A stretch of DNA of 64,000 nucleotides from Saxidomus purpurata (Eukaryota; Mollusca; Bivalvia; Venerida; Veneridae). The stretch lies in contig JAFMSR010000012.1 of NCBI GenBank assembly GCA_022818135.1, positions 23,886,564 through 23,950,563 of the forward strand, read 5' to 3'. Below are positions 50,001-63,651 of the stretch, piece after piece. Numbering within the stretch: position 1 is the stretch's first letter; every line of letters begins with the position of its first letter. The translations under genes and the position numbers were made by a program. Below the pieces are notes generated by a model. It saw only the letters and a program-made list of their open reading frames with translations. It was not told the origin of the DNA and did not search any database.

Positions 50001-51120
50001 TGTTAACAGTAATTAAATGGTCGTTTAAGATCAATACGTCAATGCTTATTACCTAAACCAAGGAAACCAAAGCATGGAATGTGACATTATCAAAAAAGAT
50101 TTGTTTTTAAAATTATTATTCATCAGGAAAGAATCTGCCATTCATCACAAAACCTCTCAATTTACTGTAGTTGACTAATGATAACGTCTTTCATTTCTTG
50201 TTTGTTATAATAACATCAGGTAGCATATTTTCCTGCTAATGAAACAGTGTAATTATAGCGTCATAAAAGTTCCCCATTACAATAATTGAACATGATATAA
50301 TCAAAGAAGTGTTATCATGAATCGCTTTTTCTCACGATGATCGTAAGAAGTGGCACACTTTCTGCTTTATATTATCAGGCTTCGTTTTAGATGCCAATTA
50401 TTTATTTTTTCTGTCATTTCCTTTCCAACATTTGATGAGGCAGATATTTTAACGCATTAAGTGGTGCATGTATGTTACTCCTGTCTTAATAACACGTGCA
50501 TTTTCTTTTCTAAAAACGCACTTTTTTATCCTTCATTGGCATGCGTGCAAATATTAGCTGCACGGTTTACGTTTAATTTAGTTTAGTTCGTCATGGGCAA
50601 ATAACTTTGTCTATTAAAATATGAATGTTCAATGATCTTAAAATTTCAATGTTGCTGGCTTATTCAATAACGCATAATGGATAAAATAACAGTTCTGATA
50701 ACCAACACATATGTCCTATTTCTTCACCTCTGACTTAAATTACTTCAGAAGTCATATGGTAAATGACGGCACTTCACTGTACAGAAAAGGCAGTAGATCT
50801 AAAACGAAACAATTTTGAAAAGTAAAATATTTCCTCCTTTATATTTCCTATTTTATCTAGAACCGCTGCATACTATTACATGTATATTATTTTCTTTACA
50901 CAATACAATCTTATTTAGTAGAGTATATAAAATAATGCACGACATAAGAATGTGCATGTACATGGAATATCTTCATGTAATAATCAAACCGTATAAGGAT
51001 TTAATCAACTATTTACACAGCAGATGTTTGTGTGGTGATTTTGGCAGGTGGTACATTTCCTATGTTTGATATATGATCTATAAATAAACCTCACGTTCTC
51101 TGCTGTCAGAAACAGTCTAA
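50001..51120. other. Non-coding stretch, nothing recognised
   Basis: AT-rich sequence without a recognisable exon or element. Confidence 0.4.
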
Positions 51121-51121
51121 T

Positions 51122-51320
51122 GGTCAATAACATAAAAGCTGTAAAATCACTTCCATTAATGTTTCCTCAGACGAAAACGTTACCTCAGTCTATCAAACAG
51201 GCCTTCTGACATTTGAAAATACCATAGTCAGTAACATAAATGCAGTAAAATCACTTCCATTAATGTTTCCTCAGACGAGAGCCAAACTTCAGTCTATCAA
51301 GCAAGGCATTCTGACATTTT
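51122..51320. repeat. Two tandem ~110-bp units
   Basis: 'aaaatcacttccattaatgt' with 'ttcctcagacga' and 'cagtctatcaa' occurs twice. Weaker ~64-bp repeats ('ctcatgac', 'agtaacttcca') follow at 51400-51720. Confidence 0.75.
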
Positions 51321-51889
51321 AAAAACTGTCCAGTCATATACTCATTACATAAGGACGTGTCCTTGCATGCGGTTTTTTGTTAAGCCTATTGCTCTCATGG
51401 CTAACATAAAGGCAATAACCTCCTATCATAGTTTATAGAATAAAGTATCTATTCCCAATACCCAGGCTCGTGACTCAACTATAGAAAGTAACTTCCAATT
51501 TAGTATAGAATACCTATGTGTTCATGACAAAAGTACTTCCAGTTGAGTGCAAAATACATATGGGCTCATGACTGAAGTATAAACAATTGATTCCACCGGA
51601 GTACAGAATTATTATGGGTTCGTGACCACCCTTTAGACAAGGTGCTCTGTTTTAGTAAGGGAACTTATGGGTTCGTTATTATACTGTACAAAGTAACTCC
51701 CATTTGAGTTTAAAATAATGTCAATAGATGCCTACATTTCACATACCCTTTCTTCAGTTCTTGTACATTTATAATAATACAGAAAACTTAAATGTCCAAA
51801 CGTCTTAAAGTGGATGTTAATTAAGTTGTAGATTTTATATTACAAAGAAATGCATGTTTCCAGCGAGGTTGGTCTTTATTTTAAACAAG

Positions 51890-53010
51890 AGCTGTCCCTC
51901 CCAAGTGACGAATGCCCCCAAAAGAGGTGCCTCACAGTCTGTGTCCTCTCCACGTGCTCAATAAATGTGCTATGTAATTTTAAAATCCTTCCATGCATGA
52001 CAGAGTAATCATGCATACAGTATTCCATTACTTTAAACTATAAGTGTGACCTTGACCTTTGAGGTAGGGACTTGGGTCTTGCACGCAACACATCCGCTTG
52101 ATGTGCTAGACATTTGTGCACAGTTATTTTAAAATCCTTCAAAGCATAATAAAGTTATAGTCCGGACACAAATGTATGCATATATACAGGATTCCATTAC
52201 CTATAAACTCTAAGTGTGACCTTGACCTTTGTGGTAGGGATGTGGGTCATGCACGCGACACGTCGTCTTGATGTGCTAGACATTTGTGCCAAATTATTTT
52301 AAAATCCTTCAAGGCATGACAAAGTTACAGTCCGGACACGAATGTGTGCATATATGCTTATATAGAGGAATCCATTACCTTCAAACTCTAAGTATGACCT
52401 TGACCTTTGAGCTAGGGACGTGGGTCTTGCACGCGACACGTCGTCTTGATGTGCTAGACATTTGTGCCAAGTTATTTTAAAATCCTTCAATGCATGACAA
52501 AGTTACAGTCCGGACACGAATGTGTGCATATATGCTTATATGGAGGAATCCATTACCTTCAAACTCTAAGTATGACCTTGACCTTTGAGCTAGGGACGTG
52601 GGTCTTGCACGCGACACGTCGTCTTGATGTGCTAGACATGTGTGCCTAGTTATTTTAAAATCCTTCAATGCATGACAAAGTTACAGTCCGGACACGAATG
52701 TGTGCATATATAGAGGATTCCATAACCTTCATACTCCAAGTGTGACCTTCACCTTTGAGGTAGGGATGTGGGTCTTGCACGCGACACGTCGTCTTGATGT
52801 GCTAGACATGTGTGCCAAGTTATTTTAAAATCCTTCAATGCATGACAAAGTTACAGTCCGGACACGAATTTGTAAGTGGGGACGCACGGACGGACGGACA
52901 GACGGACAGACGGACGGACGGACAGACGGACAGACGGACAGACGGTCAGACGGACAGACGGACAGACGGTGCGATTTTAATATGCCACCATTCGGGGGCA
53001 TAAAAAAAAC
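51890..53010. mobile_element. Pearl/Helentron-like element, same family as 28975-30052
   Basis: It starts near CAAGAGCTGTCCCTCCCAAG and has GAATGCCCCCAAAAG close to the left end. About five ~170-bp units, a GGAC/AGAC microsatellite (52886-52970) and the hairpin end TATGCCACCATTCGGGGGCA follow. TGCCCCC near the left end and GGGGGCA on the right are subterminal inverted repeats. Unit-by-unit similarity to the 29-kb copy is very high. Confidence 0.8.
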
Positions 53011-53176
53011 TCCCACCATTGCTTTTTAATCGAAAGTACATGCTAGAACGTATTGCAGAATTTTTGTCAATAATATTGCAAAAAATATTAAACGCTTCTA
53101 ACAATGCTTTATTATAAAGAAATGTAACAATAAGCACTGTTTTACGCTTTTATGATTGTTCTCTCTGTATTGTTTA

Positions 53177-53347
53177 CGAAATAACATCCGTTCCAGCGGT
53201 GTTAGTCGTTTAATAAACAATGATTTGGAGTAGTGATACGCAGAATAAGCCACGAAGGCCGAAGGCCTGAGTGGTTTATAACTGCGTATCAGTACGACAA
53301 ATTATTGTTTATTAGACGATAACAACGCTGAAAAGGATGTTATTTCG
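53177..53347. repeat. ~170-bp imperfect hairpin
   Basis: The outer arms CGAAATAACATCC and GGATGTTATTTCG are followed inward by matching CGTTTAATAAACAA / TTGTTTATTAGACG and GATACGCAG / CTGCGTATC. The apex is GCCGAAGGC. A further short inverted pair (ATTCTAACATGAC at 53349, GTCATGTTAGAAT at 53532) lies beside it. This is probably a foldback-type element. Confidence 0.75.
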
Positions 53348-53559
53348 ATTCTAACATGACCATATGTTACAAAAGGTGAATAAATGCAAAGCTTTATTTC
53401 CTACGCGAACGCTCATTTAACGTCATGCGGCGCAATATGACGTCATGTTTACAGCATATCGGTTCCCGCGTTGTATATGGTTTAATATTACATAACTTTT
53501 CTACTCTTTGTTTATAGTGACAAAATCGTAAGTCATGTTAGAATTTAAATTATATACGA

Positions 53560-56482
53560 GTGTCTGTAGTGCTAATGGGACTTTAGCTATAAAATGGATA
53601 ACAAATGCAAGATTTTTATTATTTTTTGAAAGGAAAACCTAAAATATAAGGAGATCTGCGCACTATTCGCATGTACTGACGTCTTATTTCAAGGATATAC
53701 ACGAAATAATACACGGAACAGGTTCCCATGACGACTGGTTCTCATGAGCCTTCTTGTTTTTTAGCTTATGTCATTAGCTTGGTAAACGTAATTATCTAAA
53801 TTGCCGACCAATCAAGAAATGTGAATATATTTTTTCGGCTTTCGGATAAAAATCGTGCAAGGAATAATGAATTCTCGTCCTTTTAAAAGACTTGTTAGTG
53901 CATTGTGTTGAATGGCCTTTGTTTTTGTATATTTCATATAATTATATTTTTGTACTTAGTTGTCAAATTAAAATCTCAGAATTGTTTCTACATCACTATG
54001 CATAGTTTGACCCTCTTTCTGTCCCCCAATGAGTTTTCATGATACTTCACCGGGAACTTTGAGAGAAAATGTGTCTCATTTTTAGGCTCATGTGCTAAAT
54101 GTAAATGCTCAAAAACATGAACACTTATTCGTAATGCATATTTTAAGTATTCAAATAAGCCTGTATGCTCGTGCATGTGCGCTGCATTAGTGCATTTGGC
54201 AATACGCTGTGGAAGTCAAAGCGATTAGACTTTGTGAGAAATTTCAAGAAATAAATGTCTAAACAAGGAAATTAAAATCGTAAATCACACAGACGTTAGA
54301 AATCCTAGGATATTTTCATTTAATTTTTCAGACACGTCCTGAAATTGTATCTTTGATGGTGAATAACCAATCGTGCAAATGCACGAGTTAGAAGTTTCTG
54401 CATTTTGTTCGGGTTGTTTCTCCACAACCTTCCCAGTACTGTATGCACACTGCAAACCGCTAAAATTGAATTATTTTAGTATGTGGTTAATCATATAACA
54501 TGTTTTAAAGCATTTCTATTACATGAGTGTAATTCTATAGATTTTGGCATTGTTATATTTGTTGAAGCATTCAGGAACAATTTTATAAAATTTCAGTATT
54601 CAGTTATTACATTCAACATTTGATTTTATTCATCGCCTTTGACTTATTTTAAAAAGTAATGTCAAATCAGCGAATTTAAACATGCATAATCGTGATTTAA
54701 GGGCGACAACTCAATTTGACAAGGGCGTGTACTCTTGTAATGGTGATAACAAATTTGCACTTGTATGTTAACCATATTCAAACATCTAATAATGCAAAGA
54801 AATGAAACAAATTAAGCAGAGATAAATTTATAAGTTTCTTAGCACTTTCAGAATATTTAGTACTAAAGAGTACTAAAAATTTGATATTTTATGGTTGTTT
54901 CAAAAGCAAAATTTCTGGACTTTGGCGATTGGCGAAAAATTTAAACTTATACAGAAGCTTTCACTAGAACTGGATACAGTTTTGCACGTCTAAAATAATC
55001 TATTATTTGTTTGAAATAATAGTTTCAATTCTCAAATTTTCAACTAAAAAGTCAGCAATTATTGATAAAATTGACGACTTTAGACATACTGTAGAGCCGT
55101 GAAACTTAGATTTTGTTTTACAAACTTTTGATGGATAGCGTTTCTATTATTAGAATATCTCCATCTAGACAATTTATGCCAAAAAAAATAATACAATTTT
55201 GTAACAAACGTTTGTTTTGAAATAAAACTGCATTTATTTCTTATTTTACCCAAATTAAGCCTTTTGCTTGAAGGGTATGTCTTTTTAAGGTTTTATTGTA
55301 CCAAAAACGGTTTACATATCTCTTACATTACGTGCATCGCTGTCTGCACATAGCAACCTTAAAAGAAATATTTCAAAAAGTATCTGAGGATATTTTGTTT
55401 TACTTCTAGCCACAACATTTTACCGTTTACTCGATCCTGCCGACTTAAATAGGTAAAATTAAGAACATATTTGCAATCTATAAATGTATTTTTACGTGAT
55501 ACTTAATAAGTTGTGCTTTTATTGAATGTTTTCAAGCGGGGCGACTTTCCGGCGATATTCGGTTTGTTCTCTATTAAATAAACTTAGATCGTTCGATAAA
55601 TAATTCCTAAATAATCTCTAATATGGCTGACTGAAACATTGATGGATTTATGAGACTGGATAGCGGAATTGCTACAAAAAGAGGAACGGAGTCGCCATAA
55701 AGTCTAAACCTGCTTTGATAAGAGTCGCGTCGTATGATCTTAGCAAATTTAAATGGAAACATTGATAAAATATATGTGTCATTTGTCTGACATAATATGA
55801 TAGACCTGCTGCGGCTTTTTTGGCAAAGAATAATGTTAAACATACATGTATATGGTATTGGCTAGGAGTGCATTTAAAATCTGACTTAACTTATGGCAGA
55901 TCAATTTTCTTCCGCATATACAGTCTACAGATTTCTATATTTACACACAGGGCGAAAATATAATGCACAACACAGATTTGTTAAGGCAAAATAAAATGGC
56001 TCCATTCTCGGGAACTTTTTGTCATTGGTAATTGTGTAGCGTACACGAAATGTAATTGAATTTATTAGGTTAATAAAGCATGAATTCAAGATAAACCACA
56101 TCACAGAAGGTTGTGTTATCATTATATTTATTTGTGCTTTTGTAACAATTCTAGAGGATTTACATAAAGTTTGAATCCAGAATCTGAAGAAATGAAAAGC
56201 TTGATAGAAGAAGTTGATTCAAACGTAAACAAACAACGAAAATTGAGTAATATTAGTCATGATGTAATATTCGCTATTTTCGCGAAATTTTCCCGCTTCG
56301 CCAATTGAAAAAAAAATTCGAAAGATTTATTTCCCACATATAAGAGTTCTTCTTTCGCGGATTTAGAATTCGCGAATAAAGATGTCTGCTATCACATCGC
56401 GAAGCTTTAGTCACGCGAAAATGATACAATTTATAGAAGGCCAAACTTTCTGGTAATATAAAATAAAAGCTTATATTTTCAG
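53560..56482. other. Non-coding (intronic) stretch, nothing recognised
   Basis: No exon or classified element is recognised. A CGCGAA-rich patch with inverted motifs lies at about 56270-56430, just upstream of exon 2. Confidence 0.4.
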
Positions 56483-56568
56483 CTCAATCTGAGGAGGAAA
56501 AAACGGTAACTCTGCAAGTTGATGGCGAGGAATCAACGCTAGAATTTGTACAATCAGAAGATTTCCAG
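56483..56568 (+). CDS. RGK-family small GTPase, shared second exon
   Basis: TATATTTTCAG precedes the exon and GTATGT follows it; the length is 86 bases. Its first two bases complete a Ser codon with the phase-1 T left by every intact first exon. It then encodes 28 residues including EEEKTVTLQVDGEES and TLEFV, and ends in phase 0. This matches the segment after QFMTSEYL in invertebrate RGK proteins (EKTVSV.LDGEES), the beta-2/beta-3 part of the G domain. No second copy was found near the upstream first exons. The next exons (switch II, NKxD, SA) are not recognised before 64000, so the gene runs off the window. The intron from copy C is about 28.6 kb, and from copy A about 52 kb. Confidence 0.85.
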
Positions 56569-58440
56569 GTATGTATCAGATTTTGATAGTCTTATAATTC
56601 ATCTGGAAAAGGCATGGTTCTATGCACTTTAATATTGAGTTGAAACTTTGATTGATTTCATGAAAACAGTGTCCTGTTTATATTCCATTTATACCTATAT
56701 CTTCACAATGGGATCTTCTTACTTCAGATGTTGGCAAATCTATTTCTTTAAATAGGGGTATTTTGCAGAATTGTGATCCAAAAAAACTAACAACTTAAAT
56801 TCTTATCAGACGATATTTAATTTGTCGTCTGCTGATTGAAGATGAATGCATTTTAGTAGAAACTAAGACTAAGCACAAATGGGTTAAGTAAAAAAGTACA
56901 AATATAGAAAGTATATTACGTGGGTGAAAATTGCGTTAAGTGCTAAAGTTTTACCTGGCATTTTTCGGAACACATGGAACACATGTAATATAAGTCAGAT
57001 AACATTCAATTAACAAGACCAGGCTCCAGAACATCAGGATATTCGCAATTATGAAAACAAAAATGCCAGAAAGTAATATCTGTGTAACCTAATTGTTTCT
57101 TGTATTTGGTGTCGTAAATCATTAACGATTTGGGCATGTTCCATTTATTCAAATCTGGTAGAATGTCTTTATTTATTCTCTGAAAAAGTTCATACATTCT
57201 GTACAGATATGAAAGTTTCAGAACAGAGTCTGTAGTGCACATAATATTCGTGCATACTCTACTGTCATTGTATAATAATCACATCCCAGGCCACTCGAAT
57301 AGTGTATTACTCTTAAATGCTCTAGTTATTAAAGATGAGAATCATTTCACTAATTATAAAATAAATATAAACTCTGCCGTATATTACATTTTTATTGTAC
57401 TATCATCGTCTCACTCTTATTTCGAGTATCCATGGCAACGCCAAGGAAATTTTGCCTTTTTCCGGAAATTGCCAGTCTGAGATTATTTCACGCTATCAGC
57501 TAGAACTGGAGAGTGATTGATAAATAAAATGTGTCAGTTACTTTATTTGAACTGCCATAAACACATTTCTGGATCACCATAACCAGACGTAAAACTATGT
57601 TGATTTGATAAGGAATATTCAAAATTGATTGTTTTGTCTATATTGCTTTATTTCTTATTAATTGAAAATAAATATGGAATACAAAATGTTTTTAGATATT
57701 AGTCCATGTTTCATTTTAGTCGTCGAGAAACGAATATTATTTTTTAGGAGGTTAACAGTTTATTACGAGGTAGCCACAATATTTCGACTACAAGACATAC
57801 TAATTTTACAAACTGACATTACATCTATGTCGGCGGCCATCGTATATTGCAAAAAGCCCTTGTACACAATTAGTTGCGCTCATTACGACGCAGATGTCGG
57901 GGTTCGAACATGTACCTGTACAGCAACAGTCTTCTAGCATCGAGTCATTGTAAGTGTGACGTTCTTTGTCTGTCGCTTTGTCTGTATCAATTTCATAAAG
58001 AACGCCCCATTCCAAAAGGTTTTAGTACCATAACGGTCCAGTCGAAATTGACCCTATTTAACCAGACATGACTTGTTCGTCCAATCTTTAATCTGTAAAT
58101 GGGGACGGATGGTGGTGCACCGGGGAAGGTTAGATATATTTTAGTCTAATTAAAGTTTCGTCTGTTTGAAAAAAAAAGATGTTGAGTGTTTAATTTTCAA
58201 TTAAGATAAAGCCTTTGATGTGGAGATGTTAACATTATTTGCATCAACTTATAAGATTTCATTAAAATTTTAAGTCTCCCACAAACCTCATAAAAACTCA
58301 AATTGAAACTGAAATGGTACACATGATATCCTTACCTCTCTTTCAAACGTTTTAAATATCGATAGGTTTACAGATGAGATACAACATGACAAGGGAAATT
58401 TCTAGTAACAATACAAGAAGTTGCCAACAACCATGTATGA
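56569..58440. other. Intron 2, nothing recognised
   Basis: No exon with G-domain motifs is seen. The short ORFs at 57006-58071 have no recognisable similarity. Confidence 0.4.
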
Positions 58441-58459
58441 TTTATACCAGTCGAATTAA

Positions 58460-59020
58460 GGCTATTTTGACTGAGAGTCTTTTTGGACTGGGTTGTTGTT
58501 TCAGTAGACTCATTGAGGGTTTTTTATCCAACCGTTTAGCAAGTGTTTTTCGATTGGGTTGTTTCAGTAGTGTATTTGTTTTGCCCGGAGAGTTTTGGAA
58601 GTGGGTGTATTGAAGTGAGTCATTTTTACCAGACAGTTTTGACAGCGAGCGTCTTGGACTTTATTGTTTCAGTAGTGAGTCATTTTTTACCAGTTTTAGA
58701 AGTGAGTGTTTTGGACTGGTTTCCAGAGTAAGGGTAAAAGAAGAATTTTTTTAACGGAAATTGAGTCTATTTTGGACATTGTTGATTCCAGAGTAAGTCT
58801 TTTTTGATCGGACAGTTTTTTTTTTGAGGTAAACTTTTTCACCGGAAGTGAGTCTTTTTGGGGGGGGGGGGTGGGGGGAAGATATTTGGACTTGGTTTGT
58901 TTCAAGAGTGAGTCTTTTTTGACCGGACAGTTTTGGAAGTTAGTCCATCTGGACTTTGTTGTTTCAAGAGGAATTTTTTTTACCGGACAGTTTTGGAAGT
59001 GAGTGTTTCCGGAACGAGGC
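58460..59020. repeat. Degenerate minisatellite, ~80-bp units
   Basis: 'gaccggacagttttggaagt', 'tttggactttgttgtttcag' and 'agtgagtctttttt' recur about seven times with indels. A G-run (58859-58877) interrupts the array. Confidence 0.75.
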
Positions 59021-62010
59021 GCTCTGTCTTACAGTCTTCAGATTGTTTTGACTCGAGTGTGGAATAACTATATGCCTTTTTCCTACCACATGTTGTGTTA
59101 AGTGATTAATCTGGAATAATTTCAGGCAACGTAAATGCTTGTCTAAAGAAAGTTTACCTTCTGCTGACTTTGTTCTATCGCCTGCTACAAAAAATCTTTA
59201 TTTGAGAAAATGAGCAGAAACGCTGCCTACAATAATGAGATTATAGACCCTGGGAGAATAAGCAAGTAGATTAAAATTTCCTTACAACTTGTTTCACGAC
59301 TGTGTTCAAATGTTGTCGTATAGGAACGACGCAAGAAACTCTCAAGCCACCATGTTTTGTAATAAAATTTACGAAAGTTATAGCAACATTCCTGTGACTG
59401 GCGTTGTGGTATTAACTGACAATCTCAGAGCGAAACTTCCAAACCACATTACTGCCAGGAACACGAAACTGAATACAGAGAGGAGTACATAGCGTTCTTG
59501 ATGCTTCTTTCAACATTTTATGACTAATTTCATCCGGGCCGGTTGCTTTATTTATAACTAAATTTGCTGAAATGTCCGCAATTTTCTGCTCTTGAATAAC
59601 TAAGTCAGTAAAGCGTCAAAATCACCCATATTTTAATTTAGGTATACAATCATTGCATACTAAAGCAAGGTGATCTGACAGAAAATTGACCTTTGAACAA
59701 GAAATTCACATGTTGTTATAACTTGAGTAAATTTTCTTCGTTATAGGAATATAAATCATTACTTAATGCCTAATTGTTGCACTGACTAGCACCGACCGAA
59801 TCCATGGTCGCCTTTTAATTTAGTTAGCTTTAAATTTTAACATGCTGAGACAAAATAAGCTAGACCCAGATTAAGACCTCAAATCCCTTCTTCGTCTTTG
59901 TCAAGAATCTGCCTTATTAATTTTAAAGATCCTGTCTGATTTCAATGTCTTGTCTCTTGATTAATGTTGGGAGAATGTTAAGTTGATTTATATCGATGTT
60001 CATGACACAAAGAAAGACTGGGGATAATTTTACAATTTTCTATGTAACTGAGTGGGATTAATTTTACAATATACTATCAAAAACGAAAATGAAAGCAATT
60101 GCAGCTGATAAGAAAGCAAAGTTTAAGCTTTTCTGTTTGCAGTGAAACAAATCACCGAGATATGATACAATCTATGCAGCAATGTTATTTATTTAATGTC
60201 AACGGTCCAAGCCACGATGCTGTGTGGTATTTTTTATTTTTAACCATACAGCAATTTGAAAAGGACTTCTCCTGATGCCACAAATGCTGCAACCAACATA
60301 TTTATTGAATGAATTTAACCAAATTCTTTGTTAACAAATCATTTACCATAAAAAATGTATTCCCTGAACACCATAAAAAAACATTCAACAACAGCCAAAC
60401 TTATACGCAGAATAATAAATCATCCTATGACCAACTATATCCAACTATGAGAAAAGGCACTTTAACTATATTAAGACAACGCATTTGCCAAGTGCATAAG
60501 AAAAGGAGAACATGTTTATAATGAAGACACAACATAGAACATTCAACAACACACATAAAGAAAATAGGTTGAATCTGAAACCGTCAGTTAACCCGAAATT
60601 ATGATAACTGTTGGTTTAAACTGGTTGTAAAATGCCAACCTCACACTTCATAACACTGGCCGCATCAGCTCTCTCAGTGCTTTGATTTTCAATATAACTA
60701 TATAAAAGCAAATCCTAGGAAGATTTGATATTTTACAAGTTATAAGATTACAGAGACAGTGATTAGATTAATATCCCATGACGATGGTAAGACTAATCGA
60801 CACCGGCTATTCTACCTTTGACGTGTGCCCATTCTGACATTTCGGCCAAAGTGAGCACGTGAAACGTTGATTATATGATGACAAAAACTAATCAGAAGAC
60901 ACAGATGGTGTTGCAGTTATGACGGAAATTGGTTTTCAGCCTCTGGCGTTTCAAAAAGTCTTTCCAATGGAGCTATGTCGTAAAATATTCTGTAAATTAA
61001 CACTTTAGACAGTCATGTTCTGATAGCTTTTCACAACACTGGAAATCCTTGTGCGAATTTTTCCCGTCAAACAGGTCACGTTACAAAGATATTCAGAATG
61101 TTGGGCTAATTATTTAACACTATATCTCCTTTGTTACCATCAGCAATGACAGGGAAATTATTCGTAAACACATCTTGTTTTGTATAAAAATGGATTCTAG
61201 GAGTTTTTAAGTTTATATTTCCATTCAAAATTGCTATACTTCAGTACCCCTAAAATGACTAGATACATTTTTTCATCCGGAATATTTTCATTTCGTAATT
61301 ACGAAATATGATTTGAAATGAGACAGACCTTAAATATAAATGATCAATTATACTGAAAGAAAGACGTTCAATGTAGATAATATTCTGAGAGTATTAATCA
61401 ATGCTAAAAGTCTCTCTTACAAAAATAATGGTCACTTTGAAAGGTAAAATAGAATGTATCATGTTAAACTTATTACGTCATCGCAAAAAGCAGAGCACGT
61501 GAAAGGTATGGATTAAACAGACGATTTTAGCGTTTTGCAAAGGGACATTGCAGGAAATACTCTGCAAGCAAGTTTTATGAAAAGGCTTCACAAATCAATA
61601 GTGAGAGACCAGTCAACTTATCTGGCTCGACAAATTGTTTTAATGTCATTTGTAGGTCAGTGATCTGCTTTCGGAAATTGCATCGGGTTTATCTTTTCAC
61701 ATAGGTCAGTGTTTCTACCACTTCACCGGTTAGTAGACCCAATTTATATCGACGTTAGTGGTGCCTGTTCTATTGAACTTCCATGACTATATATTGTTAT
61801 TGTTTAAGAGACGTATATATAAGCTAATTAGTTAGACAATTGATAAACATATTTCATATGTATGAAGGAACATTTTAATCCATTGTTTAATATAGAAGTG
61901 TAATTAAAAACTAACATATATTTGTAAGTTTCAAAAATATATAGACAATTTTATGTTTAAACTATGTCTCACATAATTATGTTTTGTTTGTGCTTTTACT
62001 GCTCGCAACG
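59021..62010. other. Non-coding stretch, nothing recognised
   Basis: No exon or classified repeat is recognised in this ~3 kb. Confidence 0.4.
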
Positions 62011-63651
62011 TTGTTGAACCGTATATGTCCCGGAACGTATATATCACACGTGTGTGATATATTCGACCGTAAATATAACACGTGTTTAATGTGACATATT
62101 CGTTTGGTCATTTTTGACAGTTTACACCGAACGTATATGTCTTTTTCACACGTGTGATATATTCGGTCGAATTTTTCACACGCGTGATATATTCGGTCGA
62201 ATCTTTCACACGTTTGATATATTCATTCTGGTCATTTTGACAGTTTACACCGAAACTTATTTGTGATATTTTAGTGTATAAAACTACTAATGATACTTTT
62301 GTAGGAAGTTGATGGCAAGGCACCCGTCCCTGGGCCGTTTGCCGGAGCCGTTGTAACAATGTTTAGGAACCCCATAGAATAATAACCCCGGTCATTATTT
62401 TTTGGAAGAATAGTGACCCCCCAGGAACTATGACTGATTTTGAGTGGATTTGAATCGAAGAAACTAAATGTTACACAAAGGATATTGTAGCTGCAGGGAA
62501 ATAAAAAGAGATACGATTGTTTATTCACAATTTTCAATCCTGTGTTTGACCTTTAAACTCTGAGTGTGACATTGACCTTAGACCTAGGGACCTGGTTCTT
62601 GCACAATACACCCTGTCTTATAATGGTATGAAAATCCTTCAGTACATCCTTCAGTACAAAATCTCATTCTTCAATTTGACATTTAACCACAAACTGTGAC
62701 CTTGACCGTAGACATAGGGATTTGTTCATCTGTATGACTCTTCGTCTCATTAAGGTAAACATTTATGCATTGTTACATCAATATCCCTTCAAGTATATAG
62801 AAGAAATGCTCCGGACAAAGTCATTCTTAATTCGACAAATGACACTCCTTCTCATTGAGGTTAACATTTATGCCAAATATAAACACGATTGCTCCTTGCA
62901 TGTCAAAGTTATGGTCCGGACAAAATCAGTCTGGACGGACGCACGGGCTCACAGACGCACGGATGCACATACACTGACTGCCAAAAGCGGCGACTTTGTC
63001 GAGCTCACCGCAAGACGGCTCTACAAAAATGATCGCGGGTCATTACCATCTTACGGTTACTTTACATTGTTTCACCGGCCATCATATGATATGTGTTTAA
63101 TCTGTGATAAATGTATTGTGTTATACAGAAAAAATATGTATAGTGATGTTTTATAATCAATGCTGTTCTGAGATAATTTCCTGTTAATAATCACCACTCA
63201 AGGGCCACACGAACGCAGTCGATAACTTTAAAGAACACCCGATCGAAATCAACATAATACAGACCACACCTTCGAGTGAGAATGTCTAGTTCCCATACAA
63301 TGTGTTGGGACCGATCGGATCGACTTGTATTGGTTGTGTTAAGCAGAATCTATGCGGCATAACTTAATCAACCATATTTGATTGTTTTAAATATGTTGGG
63401 TTTTTTTTCAAATTGATCAAAATGTGACGTATTCGTTGAAAATTTCGTTTTTATTTGCCTTTTTCTGCATGTGAGATATTCGTTTTCGTGTTCCTATAAA
63501 ATTCGAAGTCAAACGTATAAATCAAATAATATGTGCCATATACGTTTCACGCGAAGACTATTTTCGACCGAATATATCACACGTGTGACATATGCGGTCG
63601 AATTTTTCTCTCGTGTGATATATACGTTCCGGGACATATACGGTTCAACAA
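62011..63651. mobile_element. ~1.64-kb transposon with 40-bp perfect TIRs
   Basis: The left end (62011-62050) and the right end (63612-63651) are exact reverse complements starting TTGTTGAACCGTATATGTCC. Many copies of a TTCACACGTGTGATATATTC-like subterminal motif lie just inside both ends (62040-62230 and 63560-63625). ACG flanks both ends and may be a 3-bp target duplication. No transposase is recognisable, and an unrelated minisatellite element sits inside (62540-63030). Confidence 0.75.
62540..63030. mobile_element. Nested pearl/Helentron-like element fragment
   Basis: Three degenerate units ('gtgaccttgaccgtagac', 'ctcattgaggt', 'atgctccggacaaa') are followed by ACGCACGGGCTCACAGACGC-type sequence and AGCGGCGACTTTGTCGAGCT. 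This is the same end type as at 13740-13790. Confidence 0.6.

Noticed and set aside
49457..50056. 199-residue repetitive ORF
   Set aside because: The frame is open because the 30-bp unit has no stop in either strand; there is no start context, splice signals or recognised domain.
57361..57450. AVYYIFIVLSS...SYFEY stretch faintly like the RGK beta-4 segment (YVVVYSV..SFE)
   Set aside because: It has no acceptor or donor in the right phase and key residues do not line up; treated as chance.
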